Assembly: GCF_027595985.1 (NCBI RefSeq)
Contig: NC_073307.1
Location: 9,320,432 to 9,384,431 of the forward strand
Length of the DNA stretch: 64,000 bases
Direction: 5' to 3'
Source of the DNA: Sorex araneus
Taxonomy: Eukaryota; Chordata; Mammalia; Eulipotyphla; Soricidae
The notes beneath the pieces are model-generated. The model worked only from the letters and a program-made list of their open reading frames with translations. It was not told where the DNA came from and did no database searches. A program made the position numbers and the translations under genes. Shown here one piece after another: positions 11,388-20,937 of this stretch. Position 1 is the stretch's first letter; each line of letters opens with the position of its first letter.

Positions 11388-11628
11388 GTGATAGCACAGA
11401 GGGTAGGGCATTTGCCTTGCATGCAGCCAACCCGGGTTCGATTCCTGCGCCCCTCTCAGAGAGCTCGGCAAACTACTGTCAGTACCTTGCCCACACAGCA
11501 GAGTCTGGCAAGCTACCCGAGGCGTATTCACTATGCCAAAAACAGTAACAACAAGTCTCACAGTAGAGACATTACTGGTGCCCGCTCGAGCAAATCGATG
11601 AACATTAGGATGAGAGTGCTACAGTGTT
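11388..11628 (+). repeat. Type B SINE, sense
   Basis: Head, B box 'acccgggttcgattcct', full type B body and tail ending 'gtgctacagtgttac'. 'atttaaga' occurs on both sides. Confidence 0.92.
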
Positions 11629-11735
11629 ACATTTAAGATAAATGTAAATACTCAGTTATCCAACTGCTGCTATCAACTGCCTATTGTATACTAAAGGATA
11701 AATACGTTTAAAAATCTGGAATTTTACTTAGAAGA

Positions 11736-11768
11736 TATATATGTGTGTGTGTATATATATATATACAT
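11736..11768. repeat. TG/TA simple repeat
   Basis: A short alternating 'tgtgtgtgtatatatatata' run. Confidence 0.85.
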
Positions 11769-11821
11769 ATACACATACAAACAGTATAAACAGTATGTGT
11801 GTGTATGTATAAGTATGTTGT

Positions 11822-11998
11822 GCTTGTTTGGTTGGTTTGGGCCCACATCTGGCGTTGCTCAGGGTTTGCTCCTGGCTCTGTACTCAGGGATCACTCCTGG
11901 CAGAGCTCGGGTGACCATATGCAGTGCTGGGAATTGAGCCCGGGAATAGCCTCATGCAAGTCAAGTGACTTATCTGCCGAACTATCTCTCCAGAGCCT
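11822..11998 (-). repeat. Type A SINE, antisense
   Basis: 'gggcccacatctggcgttgc', 'agggatcactcctggcagag' and 'actatctctccagagcc' lie in order. Confidence 0.85.
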
Positions 11999-12379
11999 CA
12001 AAAATATATAGATTTTGTATTGGACCGCATATTAGGACGGTGATTTTCTCTTTTCTGTATCTCTTCCCTTCTCTGATTCCCTTTCCCATATTCAACAAAC
12101 CAAGAGTAAGAGTTACTCAAGGACTTTGTGATTGTAAAGGCTGATATCTTCCTAACAGTATTAAAAGAGAAAAGACTCAGTAGATGTTTATAAGGGAAGG
12201 ATGCGGTGAATATTTGGAATCCAATGTATTTATGAAAACTTTGGAACTTATCTCTTTTTCAGTGTGATATGGAAATACAACGCACATGGATTTCCAAGAA
12301 TATAAACAAGACTTGAGAATTCATAACATGCATGCATGGCTCGTAGAGGGCAAATGTTTATTAACAACCAGCAATTAAA

Positions 12380-12628
12380 ATTATAGCACAACGGGTAGGG
12401 TGTTTGCCTTGCACGCAGCTGACCCGGGTTCGATTCTTCCGTCCCTTTAGGAGAGCCCGGCGAGCTACTGAGAGTATCTCACCCACATGGCAGAGCCTGT
12501 CAAGCTCCCTGTGGCATATTCACTATTCCAAAAATAGTAACAACAAGTCTCACAGTAGAGACGTTACTGGTGCCCGCTCGAGCAAATCGATGAGCAACAG
12601 GATGACAGTGCTACAGTGCTGCAGTGTT
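12380..12628 (+). repeat. Type B SINE, sense
   Basis: It lacks the first bases of the head. The body is complete from 'gggtagggtgtttgccttgc' to 'acagtgctacagtgctgcag'. Confidence 0.9.
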
Positions 12629-12768
12629 TTTTGGCTACACCAGTGATGATAGGTGTTCAGGCTTAGTCCTGGCAGGGCTCGAGGGTACTACATGTATCTG
12701 GAATAGACCCAGGCCAGTTGCATGCAAGGCAAGTAGGATCATTATCTACTATACTATTTCTCAGCCCC
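12629..12768 (-). repeat. Type A SINE, antisense, diverged
   Basis: It abuts the preceding SINE directly. 'aggcttagtcctggcagggc' and 'gttgcatgcaaggcaagtag' mark it. A run of C follows. Confidence 0.7.
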
Positions 12769-12991
12769 CCCCCCCAATTATTATTTTTTAAGTACCTTAG
12801 CTTGAACTTCAGTGCTCCAAACCACCAAATCTTTGAAAGAGAGAAAAGTTGAGAATGACTATAAAGGTTTCAGAAGACCAGCTCACCAACCTGAAACTTC
12901 CAGAATGAAACGTTAGGGCAGTTGGAAGGCAATGTTATGATCTGATTGTGATCACACTGCATCTGACTTTTCTTTTGTTCTACTTTGGCAG

Positions 12992-13059
12992 GAGAGTCTG
13001 TGGGAACAGCATCCAAGGAAGCTGCTTCCCAGGAAGAAAGAGAAAATCAAGTTGCAAAG
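12992..13059 (+). CDS. Candidate exon B of an unidentified spliced gene
   Basis: A 68-base segment lies between a good acceptor ('cttttgttctactttggcag') and the donor 'AAG|gtagct'. Two frames are open across it. The phase-0 frame would follow exon A directly and leave two bases for exon C. The other frame, needing one base from upstream, gives an acidic, Glu/Gln-rich stretch and joins exon C in phase 0. Both choices read on into exon C. I recognise no family. The acidic reading has the more protein-like composition; the other links all three exons. Only RNA evidence could decide. Confidence 0.4.
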
Positions 13060-13067
13060 GTAGCTGA

Positions 13068-13117
13068 GTGGTTGATTTCACTTTTGTCGCATTTAAGAAT
13101 TACACTTACAACTTTAT
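13068..13117. repeat. Left copy of a local duplication (partner at 16989)
   Basis: The intronic bases after exon B ('atttaagaattacactta' and neighbours) recur at 16989-17040, followed in both places by the same SINE start. See the partner entry. Confidence 0.7.
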
Positions 13118-13256
13118 TTTTTATTTTTGGGGGCACACCTGGTGATGCTCAGGGGTCACTCCTGGAAGTGTTTGGGGACCATAGAGGAATGCGGGGGATG
13201 GAGCCTGGGTTGACCACCCGAAGACAAGCACTTCACACAGAGTACTGCCTCTCTGG
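13118..13256 (-). repeat. Type A SINE, antisense, with target-site duplication
   Basis: 'tacacttacaa' flanks it on both sides, so this is the original insertion site of the SINE shared with 17041-17091. Confidence 0.85.
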
Positions 13257-13781
13257 CTACACTTACAAACTAGCAACAACGCCTCGAGATCTCTATAAGT
13301 GCCAGTAGAGTTGCTATACACAAGTTAACGGCATCATGGCTTAATCTAGGAAAGAAGGATTTGACTAATGAAAATTAATGAAGTTTTTCCCATTTAGTTT
13401 AGGTTGTGGAAAGTGAAAAGCATTTCCAGAGATGACATTTAGTGATTTCTATCTATTTACTATCAGGTCATAGAAAATTATTTTATTGTGGCACCTTATT
13501 TAATTATTTTTTATGACTCTGTAAAGTAGTAATCCCTTTGCCATTTTGCAAACTAGATCGCTGCAGCATCAGTTTAGTTGTGTGTTGTATTCAAATATTC
13601 ACACAAGCCATAAATGACTGTGAGAGTAGAATTCCAAGGTTCCTTTCCTTAGAGACCATTCCCTTCACAGGGTAGTTTAATAAAGGGAAGGCACTTTGCA
13701 AGAAAGAGAAAATCATAAGTGTTTGATAATACTGCATGCTGATAAATGGGACTAATTGGTGCGGAATTATATCTCTTTTAG
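13257..13781. other. Putative intron between candidate exons B and C
   Basis: Unique AT-rich sequence ends in the acceptor tract 'ttatatctcttttag'. No other gene feature is visible. Confidence 0.4.
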
Positions 13782-13883
13782 GAACCAGCAGAAATGCAGG
13801 AGAAATGCAGAAACCTTGAGGAAAAAAACTTAGAGGGAGGTAGCAAAGGAGAAAAGAGGAAGAACAAATTTCCCGGCCTTTGA
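13782..13883 (+). CDS. Candidate terminal exon C of an unidentified spliced gene
   Basis: The acceptor 'aattatatctcttttag' is followed by 33 open codons in phase 0 and a TGA at 13881-13883. The product is Glu/Lys-rich, beginning EPAEMQEKCRNLEEKN, and looks like a disordered or coiled tail. In the alternative phase set by exons A and B it stays open for about 17 codons to an earlier TAG. No poly(A) signal is visible before the SINE that begins at 13908. No protein family is recognised. It may be the 3' end of a small, perhaps testis-type, gene, or a relic. Confidence 0.38.
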   Translation, partial: EPAEMQEKCRNLEEKNLEGGSKGEKRKNKFPGL

Positions 13884-13907
13884 CCTTTTAAGAATGCACA
13901 CTTCAGG

Positions 13908-14070
13908 ATCGAGAGATAGCCCAGCAGCTAAGGCACTTGATGTGCATGCAGTCAACATGGATTTGATCCCCAGCACTACTCAGGATTCCCTGAGCACTGG
14001 CAGAAATTATTTCTAAGCAGAGTCAGGAGTAAGCCCTAAGCACTTCGGGGGTGGCACAAGCACAAACTAA
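13908..14070 (+). repeat. Type A SINE, sense, old
   Basis: Head relic 'gatcgagagatagcccagca' and body 'gagtcaggagtaagccctaa'. Confidence 0.75.
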
Positions 14071-14082
14071 AATGCATCCTTG

Positions 14083-14249
14083 TGGGCTCAAAGAACTAGA
14101 AGGTATGCTTCCCACTGAGAAGCCTGGGTACAATTCCTAGTACCTGCTGCTTGTCCCCTGACTAGCACCTATAGTGACCCCTGAGCACTGGGTATAGCCC
14201 CCAAGTATCTCTGGGTGTGTCTCAAAACCCAACCCACATCCAACAAAGA
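14083..14249 (+). repeat. Type A SINE, sense, very diverged
   Basis: 'gcctgggtacaattcctagt' and 'tagtgacccctgagcactgg' keep the order of the type A body. Confidence 0.6.
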
Positions 14250-14509
14250 AACAAAATGCCTGCTTCTCATTAACTTTTGATATACTGATTAAATGCTGAA
14301 ATAGTGCAGAAAAAATATTCTTGCATCAAATTTTAATCCCAATTAGTATTAATGAAGTCAGCTTTTGCCATCCAAACTCCACTTCTTATCATTATTTTAA
14401 GCTTATTTTAAAGTAAGCACTTCTTGGCATTGAATTACAGTTGTACACTGTTATCATTCAGTTCTATCTACAGAACATCACGAATCACGAAATCCCATTA
14501 ATCACCGAT

Positions 14510-14760
14510 TTCTCAGGTGGGCTCAGTAACATCTCATTTTGTCCTTTCCCTGAGATCTCAGAAGTGCATCTCGACTTGGCCCTCCTAACGATGTTGCACT
14601 GGGGGCTCTTTAGGGTCAGGGGAATGAGATCCAGCTTGTTACTGGATTTTGCATATGAATACACCATGGGAAGCTTGCAAGGCTGTCCCATGTGGGCAGG
14701 AAACTCTCAGAAGCTTGCCAGTTTCTCCCAGAGGGAGAAGCAGGCTAAAGACATCTGAGA
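14510..14760 (-). repeat. Headless relative of the type B SINE body
   Basis: The antisense type B blocks 'cttgttactggattttgcat', 'gggaagcttgcaaggctgtc' and 'gaaactctcagaagcttgcc' appear in order, but no tRNA-like head follows. Instead it continues into unrelated sequence ('agaagcaggctaaagacatc'). It may be a copy of the element from which the type B body was acquired. Confidence 0.55.
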
Positions 14761-15471
14761 GCTTGCTTTTAAGTCTCTCTCTGGATGTTGGCTGTTGATG
14801 GGATTACACACACCTGGGTTCCTCTGCTGGTACCTTCATGCATGGGCTGAAGGGGATGGGCTCCAGCTTCCCTCCCCACCCCAAGCAGAGCTCCCTGCGG
14901 CCGAAGATCACCGGAACCTAGCTACCGAACATAAATCAAGATTATTCCAAAATATGCCAAAGAAACTCATAATTACAATTCACGACAATCATTTAACAAC
15001 TTATCTCTTAGAAATTACTTCAGCTAGGAAAACACTGACAAAGTTCCTCAGTTTTCTCCTCTGCAACACGGGATTGTTGCAATCTGGCAGATGACCAGGC
15101 TAAAATTGGAAGGTTTTATTTTTTAATTTTTTTTAAATTAGTAAGATTTAGCTTTAGAGAAAACTTGCTAAGACAATATAGAGAGGTCCCATGCACCTTG
15201 CATCAGTTTCCCTTCATCCATAGCTCACATTGAAATGGTGCTCTTGAGTGAGGAATGAAGCTGAGGGTAGAACTCTTCCTTGCATGAGCCTTAGGTTTGA
15301 TCCCAAGCACTACAAATATAATAAGGTACATTTATTGTAACGAACCAATACTAGTTTGTGATTAGTAATTAAAGCCCATGCTTTGTTTTATCTTCGTTTT
15401 TATTTATTGTCCTTTTACTCTTCCAGGATCTCAACCAGTACACATTATAATCAGTTGCCTTAGATTCGCTG
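14761..15471. other. Non-coding DNA of unclear origin
   Basis: The first 170 bases may continue the repeat at 14510. A weak SINE-like relic lies near 15245-15315 ('ttccttgcatgagccttagg'). No gene is seen. Confidence 0.4.
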
Positions 15472-15487
15472 TGTGTATTTTCTTCTT

Positions 15488-15645
15488 TTTTTAAAAAAAA
15501 ATTTTTATTGAATCACCATGTGGAAAGTTACAAAGTTCTCAGGTTTATGTCTCAGTTATACAATATTCAAACACCCATCCCTTCACCAGTGCCCATATTC
15601 CACCACCAAAAACCCCAGTATACCCCCTGCCCTCGTCCCCCCACC
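15488..15645 (-). mobile_element. Short L1 3'-end insertion, antisense
   Basis: Poly(T), 'ttgaatcaccatgtggaaag', then 'caaacacccatcccttcacc'. Bounded by the 16-bp duplication 'tgtgtattttcttctt' at 15472-15487 and 15646-15661. Confidence 0.92.
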
Positions 15646-15657
15646 TGTGTATTTTCT

Positions 15658-15800
15658 TCTTACTCCTAGTTCTGTGCTTACTCCTAGTTCTGTGCTCAGA
15701 GATCATTCTTGCCAGTGCTCCAGGGACCATATGTGGTGCTGGCTTCACAGGATTGGCAACATTCAAGGCAAGTGCCTCAACCCCTATATACTGGCTCTCT
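15658..15800 (-). repeat. Type A SINE, antisense, diverged
   Basis: 'ctcagagatcattcttgcca' and 'ccatatgtggtgctggcttc'. 'ttactcctagttctgtgc' is present as a short tandem repeat. Confidence 0.7.
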
Positions 15801-15857
15801 GAACTCCAAGATATTTCTTAATCGACGTAATTTTGAGAAATACTGTCCAGGTGTTGG

Positions 15858-16101
15858 GCTGGAGCGATAGCATAGCGGGTAGGGCGTTTGCCTTGCACGC
15901 GGCCAACCCAGGTTCGATTCCTCCGCCTCTCTCGGAGAGCTCGGCAAGCTATTGAGAGTATCTAACTCGCACGGCAGAGCCTGGCAAGCTACCTGTGGCG
16001 TATTCGATATGCCAAAACAGTAACAAGTCTCACAACGGAGACGTTACTGGTGCCCGCTCAAGCAAATTGATGAGCAACGGGACGACAGTGACAGTGACAG
16101 T
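15858..16101 (+). repeat. Type B SINE, sense, young-looking
   Basis: Intact head 'gggctggagcgatagcatag' through a tail of (gacagt) units. The target-site duplication 'actgtccaggtgttg' / 'actgtccaggtattg' flanks it. Confidence 0.96.
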
Positions 16102-16639
16102 GACTGTCCAGGTATTGTACCGAATGACCCTTTACCAAAGGCTATATGCTACTGTTGCTACCTTTTGCTTCCCTTCACAATTAGATTGAGTTGGGGGAAT
16201 AAAAAGGGGAATTTTAAGAGAGTGATGCAGAATGTCCTGACCCCCTCGTCAGGCTGTCTTCACCTGAGCACCTCGAAGTGGGGGGAGGGGGGAGGGGGTT
16301 GAATTTCTCTCCCTGCCCCAAGAAGAACCCCAGGAGCTGAAAACCTCCAGAATCCAACTGCTGCCATGCTCAAGGCCACTCTCCACACGCTTGGACCAGC
16401 CTCACCCAAGAGGGAGCCAGCAGAAAAACCCAGGTATGTGGGAACCTGAGACTGAGATCTCTAAGGCCGCTTAGATCAGAACTGGGCCTTTTCCCCCCAA
16501 CTCCCTAGTTTTTCCAGTAGCTTGGCCTCCAAACTGTACCCGGTGCCATGTAACCTCATCAATGGCCAAGACCCAGAGACTATAAACTAAAGCTCCCAGG
16601 AGAGAGTGCTGTAGAATTTCCTGGAGCATGTGGCCACAT
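16102..16639. other. Unique, moderately GC-rich DNA, no gene seen
   Basis: It contains a G-rich 'ggggggaggggggagggggt' run at about 16279, a possible G-quadruplex. No coding exon is supported. Confidence 0.45.
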
Positions 16640-16890
16640 TCGCAGTCATGCGACCTCTCATGCTCTAATCCACTTACTTACCAAAGATTGCACACATTTG
16701 TTTGTTTTAACATACTTGCTTTAATTATCTTATATTCGGGCTTAAGTGGTTCCAGAATGAAATACAACAACCTTCACACTCTTCCCTCTTATTGTGGTGG
16801 GAAGGTGCTCGGTGGTGGGGTTGGTGTTTGAATATTCTCTGTAATGAACTACTGTGAACTATTTTTGTGAAAAGAAAATATATATTTTAA
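16640..16890 (+). mobile_element. Probable old L1 3' end, sense
   Basis: 'ggtggggttggtgtttgaat' followed by 'gaactactgtgaactatttt' and an A-rich end resembles the sense L1 3' UTR, heavily diverged. Confidence 0.4.
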
Positions 16891-16988
16891 AAAAACGGGG
16901 AGTTTTTCTGAAATGCACAGTTATGTATTTGCTTCTCATTTGATAGCTCTGGATGGTGTTTGAAACTGAAATCTGTGCAATATCTCCT

Positions 16989-17091
16989 CTGGTTGATAGT
17001 TTACTTTTATCATATTTAAGAATTACACTTATAATTCTATTTTTTTATTTTGGGGGGCACACCTGGTGATGCTCAGGGGTCACTACTGGCT
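16989..17091. repeat. Right copy of a local duplication (partner at 13068)
   Basis: The unique flank plus the first about 50 bases of a type A SINE match 13068-13160 at roughly 85% by eye. The copy stops inside the SINE, so it was copied after that SINE inserted at 13118. Confidence 0.68.
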
Positions 17092-17500
17092 TTGCACTCA
17101 AACATTGTTCTAGTTTGTTCTGTCTGGAAACCACCAGCCACCAATTTCAGACAAAGGTCTGCGGATATATCTTCAGTTCTGGAAAACTCTTAGCAATTGT
17201 TAATTTCCCTTGATCTCCCCCCTTCCTCCTGGGAACTCCAGACTCAGGGGTCATCTATGGAGCTTGGGGATTCTCCTGCTCTTCTACCTGTCCTATGCAT
17301 CTCTCTTCCACCTTGAGTGAATTTCTCAGACCAATTTTCAGATGTACTAATTCACAAATGCTTAGAACTGATTCTGATGACATTGAATTTTAAAAATTTC
17401 TGTTCCCCTTTCCATGTTTGAACTTTACTTGGGATATATTTTCATATTACACAGTGAAAAGAAATTTTTTATTTTGACTTTTAATAGATGCCATTCCTTT
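17092..17500. other. Unique DNA, no gene seen
   Basis: No repeat landmarks and no exon-like segment were found. Confidence 0.45.
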
Positions 17501-17650
17501 GGGCCAGGGAGATATCTCAAAAGGTTATAGTACATATCTGATTTGTCTAGGGCCCTGGGTTTGATCTTTGACACCTCAGGACCCCCTAGTACCTCTGGGT
17601 GTCACCTTAATGGTCCCTGGGCACCAGTGGGTAGGAACCCCCCCCCAAAT
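17501..17650 (+). repeat. Type A SINE, sense, old
   Basis: 'gggccagggagatatctcaa' head relic and 'taatggtccctgggcaccag' body relic, followed by a C run. Confidence 0.65.
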
Positions 17651-17805
17651 AAATGCTATTTGTTAGTACGTTTTAAAGTCTTTACCCAACGATGCCATAC
17701 AATTAATTTCATCTATAAAAAAATCCACTGGGAAGCACTGTAATTTCTGTTTGCTTGCTTTTATTTTTATTTATTTATTAAAGTCTGAGGGTGTTTTAAT
17801 TTTAT

Positions 17806-17991
17806 TTTTTTGCTTTTTGAGTCACACCTGGCTATGCACAGGGGTTACTCTGGTGCACAGGGGTTACTCTTCACTCTGCACTCAGGAATTACTCCTGCAA
17901 TGCTCGGAGGCCATATGGGATGGTGAGGATTTAACCTAGGTTGGCCATGTGCAAGGCAAATGCTCTCCCCACTGTACTACCGCTCCAGCCC
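17806..17991 (-). repeat. Type A SINE, antisense, with internal duplication
   Basis: Antisense type A in which 'gcacaggggttactct' occurs twice in tandem, a small internal duplication. Confidence 0.9.
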
Positions 17992-18040
17992 CATTGTTTG
18001 CTTTTAAATCAGTGTCTTAAAGATTCTTCATATTTTGGGG

Positions 18041-18220
18041 GGGACTGGAACAATAGCACAGCAGGTAGGGCATTTGCCTTGCACACTGTCAACCCAGGTT
18101 CCATTCCCAGCATTCCATATGGTCCTCCGAGCACTGCCAGGAGTAATTCGTAAGTACAGAGCCAGGAGTAACTCCTGAGCATTGCTGGGTGTGACCCATA
18201 AAGCAAAAAAAAAAAAAAAG
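18041..18220 (+). repeat. Type A SINE, sense
   Basis: From 'gggactggaacaatagcaca' to 'gggtgtgacccataaagc' and a 15-base A tail. Confidence 0.92.
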
Positions 18221-18465
18221 TCTTTAGTTTTAGGACACAGTTCATTTTATATTGAAAGGAAGATCTTATTTTTTTGTTGGTCTTACCTTTCTTATCTAAT
18301 AGTTCTCAGAAATTCCTGAGCCAGCTTTATAAGAGCATTTTAAGATTCTTGCTGAGAGATATCAGGATAACAGAGACATAGCCATATAGCCATTGGAGTT
18401 GATTAGGCACTTGGTTTGATTCTGAGTTTTGAGTCCACATACTTTACATGGTCACAGATGTGCCC

Positions 18466-18468
<3 letters not shown>

Positions 18469-18504
<36 letters not shown>

Positions 18505-18510
18505 GTGTGT
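18469..18510. repeat. (GT)n, target of the retrovirus integration
   Basis: A GT run ends in 'gtgt' immediately before the 5' LTR. GT continues after the 3' LTR at 25525, so the provirus split one microsatellite. Confidence 0.92.
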
Positions 18511-19187
18511 TGTGAGAGTGAAACTGATGTCATGAAGTCTCAACTAGGCCTCAATTTCTGTTTCCTCAGAACAGGACTTGAAGTTTCTGGTAGACTCCCA
18601 GTTGAGTAATTTGCCAAGATAAGAAATTGGGCAGTTGGATCTGGCCGGTCATGAAGGGTCACTGTATCCTCCTTAGAAACTATTGTTAAGGGGCCTGGAG
18701 TGATAGCACAGTGGGTAGGGTGTTTGCCTTGCACGCGGCCCACCTGGGTCTGATTCCCAGCATCCCATATGGTCCCCCGAGCACCGCTGAGAGTAATTCC
18801 TGAGTGCAGGAGCCAGGATTAACCCCTGTGCATCTCCGGGTATGACCCAAAAAGCAAACTAAATAAATAAATTAAAGAAATAAAATTAAAAATATAGCAT
18901 AAAAAAAGAAACCATTGTTAGCCAAAACCTAATTGCTGGCCATCATTGAAATAGGGCCAATGCTAAAAATAGACCAGCATATAAATTGCTTCTTAACTCT
19001 GAACCCTATATTAACTGCTTGTGATTTGGAGTTGGGGTCCTTGTCAAGACTTACTGTGTTGGATGAGACTCGGACCCTAGCTCGGGCTAGCGCTGGCTCG
19101 GGCTAGTAATAGAGTTCTTTTGCTTTTGCATTATTGTGTGTGGACTTGGTCTCTCTGCGATTTGGGATCTGAAACTCGGGCACAACA
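18511..19187 (+). repeat. 5' LTR of the endogenous retrovirus
   Basis: It starts 'tgtgagagtgaaactg' and ends 'ctcgggcacaaca'. 'gtatataagttgc' in the 3' copy corresponds to 'catataaattgc' here, a TATA-like element. 'taataaagttc' (3' copy) / 'taatagagttc' (here) is the poly(A) signal position, so this copy has lost AATAAA. A SINE interrupts it at 18691-18906. Confidence 0.9.
18691..18906 (+). repeat. Type A SINE inserted in the 5' LTR
   Basis: Sense type A with a long A-rich tail. It is bracketed by 'aaactattgttag'-like and 'aaaccattgttag' repeats. The 3' LTR lacks it, so it landed after integration. Confidence 0.93.
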
Positions 19188-19189
19188 TC

Positions 19190-19207
19190 TGGTGCATTGG
19201 CCGGAAA
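19190..19207 (+). other. Retroviral primer-binding site for tRNA-Gly
   Basis: 'tggtgcattggccggaaa' differs at one of 18 positions from the complement of the tRNA-Gly(GCC) 3' end with CCA. It begins two bases after the LTR, as expected. Confidence 0.85.
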
Positions 19208-19262
19208 GCCCTAGCAGTTGATATCTATCCACAGACGGTATAGGAACTTTACCCAAGATTTG

Positions 19263-19305
19263 CTGGTTTCGGAAAACCAGAGTTTTGCTGGTTTCGGAAA
19301 ACCAA
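19263..19305 (+). other. Two tandem hairpins in the retroviral leader
   Basis: 'ctggtttcggaaaaccag' (19263-19280) forms a 7-bp stem with a CGGA loop. A near-identical copy at 19288-19305 keeps 6 pairs. The repeat period is 25 bases. Confidence 0.7.
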
Positions 19306-19469
19306 ACTGAGCCAATCTTTCTTCCTTAGAAAGGTGGCACGGAAGGGCCCGATCTGGAAGACCGGCAGAGGACCTAGAGGGACGTGCTGGAGGGTCGCTG
19401 GTAGGTGGTGTGGGAGACATCTCCACACTCCTGAAACACCCCGAGAATGGTGGATGCCGTTTGGGAAGG

Positions 19470-19509
19470 AAATTTTTGGGGTGTCAGAGGCGTGACACCC
19501 CAAAAATTT
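19470..19509 (+). other. Perfect 16-bp hairpin in the retroviral leader
   Basis: 'aaatttttggggtgtc' at 19470-19485 and its exact reverse complement at 19494-19509 enclose the 8-base loop 'agaggcgt'. It lies between the primer site and the gag start, where packaging and dimerisation structures sit in retroviruses. That role is inferred only from position. Confidence 0.85.
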
Positions 19510-19646
19510 GAGTCAGGGGCATGCGTATTGGAACATACTTTTACGGCAGTTGTATGTCTGTTGTCTGAGTGCCTATTCTTGTTTTGTCGTTTGTCCTGTT
19601 TCCAGTGAGTCTTTATGTCTTTGGCCCCCTAATTCGCCATCTAGTC

Positions 19647-19748
19647 ATGGGTCAGAATCAGGGGACCCCACTTTCCCTTGTGACTAACCATTTCAGTGGT
19701 TTCAGGTTCAGGGGCAGCCACCTCTGGAAGCGAAGAGAGGTAAACTGA
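19647..19748 (+). pseudogene. gag start remnant of the endogenous retrovirus
   Basis: An ATG opens a frame beginning MGQ and, a few residues on, TPLSL. This fits the myristoylated matrix start of gammaretroviral Gag. The frame stops at TGA after 33 codons, and I cannot follow Gag further. Confidence 0.65.
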
Positions 19749-20202
19749 TAACTCTGTCGTGCAGAGTGGCCAGCCTTCAACGTTTGCTGGCTAGCAGAAG
19801 GTGCTTTTGATCTGGGGACCATTCTGAGAAGAGAAAGGTCAAGTTTTCTTCCCAGGACTGGGAGGACACCCGGACCAGACCCCTTACATCCTGGTCTGGC
19901 AGGAACTGGTTGAGAGACCCCCTACCTGGTTAAATATAGAGGTTTGTGACACAGTGCAGAGATTAAAAAAAGAAAAAAAAAGGCCACTTCAAAGTAAAGT
20001 TTTCTCATGCTTTCATAAACATTGTCAGTCCAACTGTTTTCTAATGCTGCTACTTAAAAATTTGGTGAGTACCAACTGCCTCTTTCTGTGTCTGAAAGCA
20101 TGTTTGAATTGAATTGTGAAATTGTTAAAGTATTTGGTGTAAAAATCTTATGATTTCAGATAATCAAGAACTTTAAGATTAAGCCAAAGAAGTTTTTTTT
20201 TT

Positions 20203-20339
20203 GTTTTGTTTTGTTTTGTTTTTTTGTCACACCTGGTGATGTACAGGGGTTATTCCTGGCTCTGCACTCAGGAATTACCCGGATCGGCCACGTGCAAGGC
20301 AAACGCCCTACCCGCTGTGCTACTTATTGCTCCAGCCCC
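20203..20339 (-). repeat. Type A SINE, antisense, internally deleted
   Basis: A long T-rich start with (ttttg) units. It then jumps from 'caggaattacc' to 'cggatcggccacgtgc', missing about 45 bases of the body. The duplication 'aaagaagttttttttt' lies on both sides. Confidence 0.93.
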
Positions 20340-20724
20340 CAAAGAAGTTTTTTTTTTTTAATGTCTTATAAGATTGATGGTTTGAGGGTTTTCTTATGCT
20401 GGTCTATTGTTGTATATTTGTATTTGCACCAGATTATTAGAATGTGAGTTGAAATTAATGTGGTACATGAAAACAAGTTTAAAGAGTAATGGGTTAAAAC
20501 GTGAGTTTCTAAAGTTATAGAATTACTTGCAAAATTCATACCCTACCAGTGTTTTATCTGATTTCTGAGATTGTTGGTTACCTAAATTTCAGGAGCTACT
20601 GAAACCACAGAATTGTGCCTCGATGAAAGTTAAAGATATTGGCCTTTCTAGCTGAGGCTCCAGATCATCTTTCTTTTACTGAAGAAAAAACAAAAAAAGA
20701 GTCACATTTAAAATTTAAGCAGCT

Positions 20725-20922
20725 GGGGCTGGAGCGATAGCACAGCGGATAGGGCGTTTGCCTTGCACGTGGCCGACCCGGGTTCAATTCCCAGCATCCC
20801 ATATGTTCCCCTGAGCACCGCCAGGAGTAATTCCTGAGTGCGAAGCCAGGAGTAACCCCTGTGCATCGCCAGGTGTGACCCCCAAAAGCAAAATAAATAC
20901 ATAAATAAATACTAAAAAAAGT
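20725..20922 (+). repeat. Type A SINE, sense, young-looking
   Basis: A near-consensus copy from 'ggggctggagcgatagcaca' to an A-rich tail. The exact 15-bp duplication 'aaaatttaagcagct' is at 20710-20724 and 20923-20937. Confidence 0.97.
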
Positions 20923-20937
20923 AAAATTTAAGCAGCT

